From Annona cherimola (taxonomy: Eukaryota > Streptophyta > Magnoliopsida > Magnoliales > Annonaceae), in NCBI GenBank assembly GCA_030490835.1, contig CM059971.1, positions 59,816,012-59,880,011 on the forward strand: a stretch of DNA of 64,000 nucleotides. Reading direction: 5' to 3'. The position numbers and the translations under genes are program-made. Below the pieces are notes generated by a model. It made no database searches, was not told the DNA's origin, and saw only the letters and a list, made by a program, of their open reading frames with translations. Each line of letters opens with the position of its first letter. The first letter of the stretch is position 1. This document shows positions 60,675 through 64,000 of the stretch, piece after piece.

Positions 60675-60825
60675 TTTTGAAGAAGAGAGAATGATAAGGT
60701 AATGATTACAAACAAAAGAGAATAAAGATAGAAAAAAATAGTTAGTACAGATTAGTGTAAAAAAGATTGAAAATAAAGATAATAACATGAAAGCTGAAGT
60801 AGTTAAACGATTAAAATTTTAAATC
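60675..60825. repeat. Partial Tourist-like MITE, family A copy 6
   Basis: AGAATGATAAGGTAATGAT, then AGAATAAAGATAG, AGATTGAAAATAAAG and TTAAAATTTTAA follow the order of the copy at 8522 but the ends are missing. Confidence 0.45.
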
Positions 60826-61204
60826 ATATGAAAACGGAGAAGAAAAGGGTAGGTATCAAGAAGAAATTGTGGTGGGAATTAGGGTCGAAATCATCATTGC
60901 TAGTGGGTTTTTTGGCAGCGTTATGGAGGAATCCATGGTCGAGAGTAGGTTTTTTACATCAAGCATGTTTATTTTAATTGTGTGAGAAAATAATTAGAAT
61001 CGGGAGTAGAAATGAAAAAAATGAAGTTGTTAGGGTCATTAAGAAATTAAATCACACGGGAGAATGTGTTCCCTTTTTCCCCTTACCCATCAAACATACG
61101 AATGGAGCACTTCCAAATTGACTTCTCGTTAATTTATAATGAAAAATACTAACCATTTATTCATTATGTTTTCATATTAAAATTACTATACGAAAATCTA
61201 AATG
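60826..61204. other. No gene seen
   Basis: AT-rich with one GC-richer patch near 60870-60950; no frame recognised. Confidence 0.4.
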
Positions 61205-61462
61205 TATTAGATATATGTATAATTTATTACAAATAGCATCTAGAAATGAGATTTAAACTGTTGAATGCATAAACTACAATAAAATTCATTATATATTGCC
61301 ATGTTCTAACAATCAAATTTTAATTCGGTTATATATTAGATATATGTATAATTTATTATAATTAGCATCTAGAAATGAGATTTAAATCGTTAAATGCATA
61401 TAGTACGATAAAATTTATTATATGTAGCCATGTTCCCGTAGTCGAATTTTAATTTGATTATA
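61205..61462 (+). repeat. 129-bp tandem duplication
   Basis: TATTAGATATATGTATAATT at 61205 and 61334 begin two colinear copies that both contain AGCATCTAGAAATGAGATTT. They differ by scattered substitutions, so the duplication is old. A related single unit lies inverted near 45012-45048. Confidence 0.8.
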
Positions 61463-62005
61463 TTTGTTATTAAATATAGCTAAGTACTATATTATTTGTA
61501 GCTACATTTTACTAGTTACCTTAAACGTTGCTTTTCACTACGATATAAAAAACAACTACAGTTAACTAAATGTCACCACTCAAAAGCAACCAAATATTTG
61601 AAGCGAGATTATCATTTATGGCTAAGGTACATCTAATGTAGCCGGATATATGCAGTGGTGACTTGTCGGGGTGTATATTGGGTTAGCTCGCTACGGTTCT
61701 ACCTATATCCTATTTGTGAATAACCCTACCCTATGGATATGTCAATTCATAGCAAACTTTATTAAAATAATTTCAACATATAATCACATATATTAAAATA
61801 GATACATGTTAACAAAATAATGTCAATAGTATAACAACATTAAGAAAACAAATATAAGAAGAGTACCGTCTAATAATCAAAAAAAGAAGAGTATAATCTT
61901 ATTGGTATTTAATTTTTCTCCTTTAGTATCGGTTCATACATATAATAGTATAACCTTATAATTATCTAATATATATATATATATATAAAGAGAGAGGGGC
62001 ATGAT
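61463..62005. other. AT-rich DNA with AT microsatellite
   Basis: (AT)n at about 61969-61986. No gene. Confidence 0.5.
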
Positions 62006-62364
62006 TATATACAATATATTGTACATACGCTTAAGTTACAATATTCATTTTTTTATTTTAATTTTATTTATTTATTATTTTTTCTGCATAAACATGTTGT
62101 CCTAAGTATATTTAAATCGTATACCAAGTTTCACTATTTTAAAATATTTTTGCATATTTATTTTTTATTTCTAAAGATCTAGTTTTTTAAGGGTTGGAAA
62201 ATGATTATATGCCCCTAAAATTGATCTATTTTTTAAAAATAAAAAATAAAAAAATAAAATATTATAAAATTTCAAAACTTAGTATATGGATTAAATATAC
62301 TTAAGAAAATAAATTTTAAAAATGCATATTGTAACTTAAGCATATGTACAATATACTGTATATA
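62006..62364. repeat. MITE, family B copy 3
   Basis: Well preserved inverted ends of about 45 bp: TATATACAATATATTGTACA at the left and GTACAATATACTGTATATA at the right, each followed inward by CTTAAGTTACAATAT. The core CTAAGTATATTTAA is shared with the copy at 53.9 kb. Confidence 0.75.
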
Positions 62365-63380
62365 TCCTACTTATCTAGTACCCATATGTGTCAGTATTGG
62401 GTACCTTGGCTGGATATCCCATTCTATTCTATGTAGGAGAGTGGGTAAGTTTTTCTACTCTACACATACTTACAGAGTAATTTTTTCTTGACCTACCTCA
62501 CCTAAATTAGGATTTGATCAATAGGTATCCATAAATACGTTACTCAAGTTGCACCTATAATGATATGTATTGCTTTTTATAATATAAATTGGTTATTGTC
62601 AAATCAAATTCATATATTAAATTCAACGTAATAAAATATATGTCTACCAAAAAATGAGGATGATATAATATTCATGGAACTAATATCAATACAAAAATAG
62701 ATACTTTAATAAATTTAAATTTTGGCAACTCATATAAATAATTAATTTTTCTGTTATGATACTAAATTTCAACTAGAAAAAAATTTATAGTTTACATTAG
62801 ATGTTAAAAATAATTATATATGATGTATTTCTAAAATCCTTAACCAGTCAAAGAGAGCTCAATGCTCTCTCATATATCCTCGCCCCTAGGACCCACAGCG
62901 TACTAACAAGATTGAGACAATCTATAATTATGTCTAACAAACTAGATTATGAGCTATGCTCCTTTAGAATCGGTTCCACCAATTCCAGATGTGGACCCCG
63001 TTCATTGGGTCCAAAAAGATGATTCATCTCATTTATTATTTTGTGTAAAATATATCCTTTTAAAATAACTATTACTTTTTATACAATAACTATCAATTTT
63101 TTTTGTAGTAAATATAAACCCATTAATATCATTACTTTACATATTATCCCCATGATTTTTTTTTGAAAAAGTTAAGCGCTATTATTAAATATATAATTAT
63201 AACTATAATGGATGTAGCATCTTTGTGGTCACCTTGTATACAGAGCCTAGATTGTAATATATACGGTGATAATTTATACATATGGAGGATCCGTTCATTC
63301 TATAAAACATCTCAGCTTTTCTAATTAATTTAAGACAAGACTCACCTAGCTTCTAACGAATAATTATATATATGCGGGGA
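62365..63380. other. AT-rich DNA, no gene
   Basis: A small stretch at 62850-63020 is less AT-rich but encodes nothing I recognise. Confidence 0.4.
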
Positions 63381-63383
63381 ATG

Positions 63384-63679
63384 ATTCAATGCATCTATAC
63401 TCAGGTAACTTGTATCTAGGCATGGGTCCTATTTTTATTTTTGCTAAACAGTTGGGCCTAAAAGTCATGTGGCCAAATTTGAGATTTTTTTTTTTTTGAT
63501 TTTTAAAATTTGAAAATCGAAAAACGAGGCTGTTTGATGCGCATGTTTATTTTGAAAGCTGACAAAATATTAAAAAAAAAACTTTAAAATGATTAATCTC
63601 AGGTGGCCCATCGATTTAAAAAAATTGAAAAAATATAAAAAAATGCAAGTTACCTAATAGCTTTTAGATGCAATATTGG
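63384..63679. repeat. Candidate MITE (family C) and start of a second copy
   Basis: GCATCTATACTCAGGTAACTT near the left end is the inverted partner of AAGTTACCTAATAGCTTTTAG..TGC near 63645-63672. A second GATTCAATGCATCT begins at 63709 and may be another copy cut by the end of the window. Confidence 0.45.
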
Positions 63680-64000
63680 ATGAGATTAGCCAATTAGTCC
63701 AGTAGGCATCGATTCAATGCATCTCGACCCAACTTTGCTAAGTTGCGTCTAGCGCATTGGATTTATTTTCTTTATTTCTGGGTTCTCTTCGCTGAACATG
63801 TGGGACTATGCGAGATTAATTAAGCAGCTAAATTTCATCATTTTGGATATGTGTTGATATTTTTTTTGGAAATCTTCATTTTCAAAATTCGAAAAATATC
63901 AATACATATTCAAAATTTGTGAAATTTACGTATGAATAAGAACACAGTTGGGTAGAGAACCAGAATGATATTAATTTGGCTCCGTTTTAGGAGATACGAA

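Overview
This window is flowering-plant nuclear DNA, most likely an intergenic, repeat-rich region. It is strongly AT-rich, has no long intact host gene, and is filled with nested, decayed transposable elements of plant-specific types: a LINE with a C-terminal RNase H domain, a SIRE/Maximus-like Copia element, Mutator-like elements (MULEs), several MITE families and gypsy LTR fragments. I cannot name the species. I recognised no rRNA, tRNA, CRISPR array or bacterial-type operon.

Layout. 1-2.3 kb: AT-rich DNA with a perfect 16-bp inverted repeat, a likely LTR/primer-binding-site scrap and one MITE. 2.3-8.5 kb: a near full-length, broken LINE on the minus strand with a candidate 11-bp target duplication. 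8.5-8.8 kb: a Tourist-like MITE. 8.9-13.8 kb: a 4.9-kb MULE with about 170-bp terminal inverted repeats (TIRs), a 10-11-bp target duplication and no visible transposase. 13.8-20.1 kb: fragments that look like long gypsy LTRs, including a palindrome-bearing promoter. 20.15-30.93 kb: a complete but dead SIRE-type Copia retrotransposon on the minus strand (two 1.64-kb LTRs, exact 5-bp target duplication CTCGG, gag, pol and an extra third-ORF region). 31-34 kb: old gypsy LTR-like DNA. 34.2-43.3 kb: a two-gene MuDR-like element with long TIRs made of short sub-repeats. 43.3-64 kb: mostly AT-rich DNA with MITEs, an LTR-like direct-repeat pair (46.4-51.6 kb), a self-complementary 398-bp foldback element and one short GC-richer promoter-like island near 58.4 kb.

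The most interesting object is the 34.2-43.3 kb element. Its right TIR lies upstream of a minus-strand MURA-like transposase (PB1-like start, Mutator DNA-binding domain, DDE core, SWIM finger, CCHC knuckle). Its left TIR lies upstream of a plus-strand gene for a GRF-type zinc finger with a 97-bp intron and a coiled-coil tail. The two genes are convergent, as mudrA and mudrB are in maize MuDR, with the GRF protein in the mudrB position. Both genes now carry stop codons, so the copy is a fossil, but the arrangement is testable in related intact copies.
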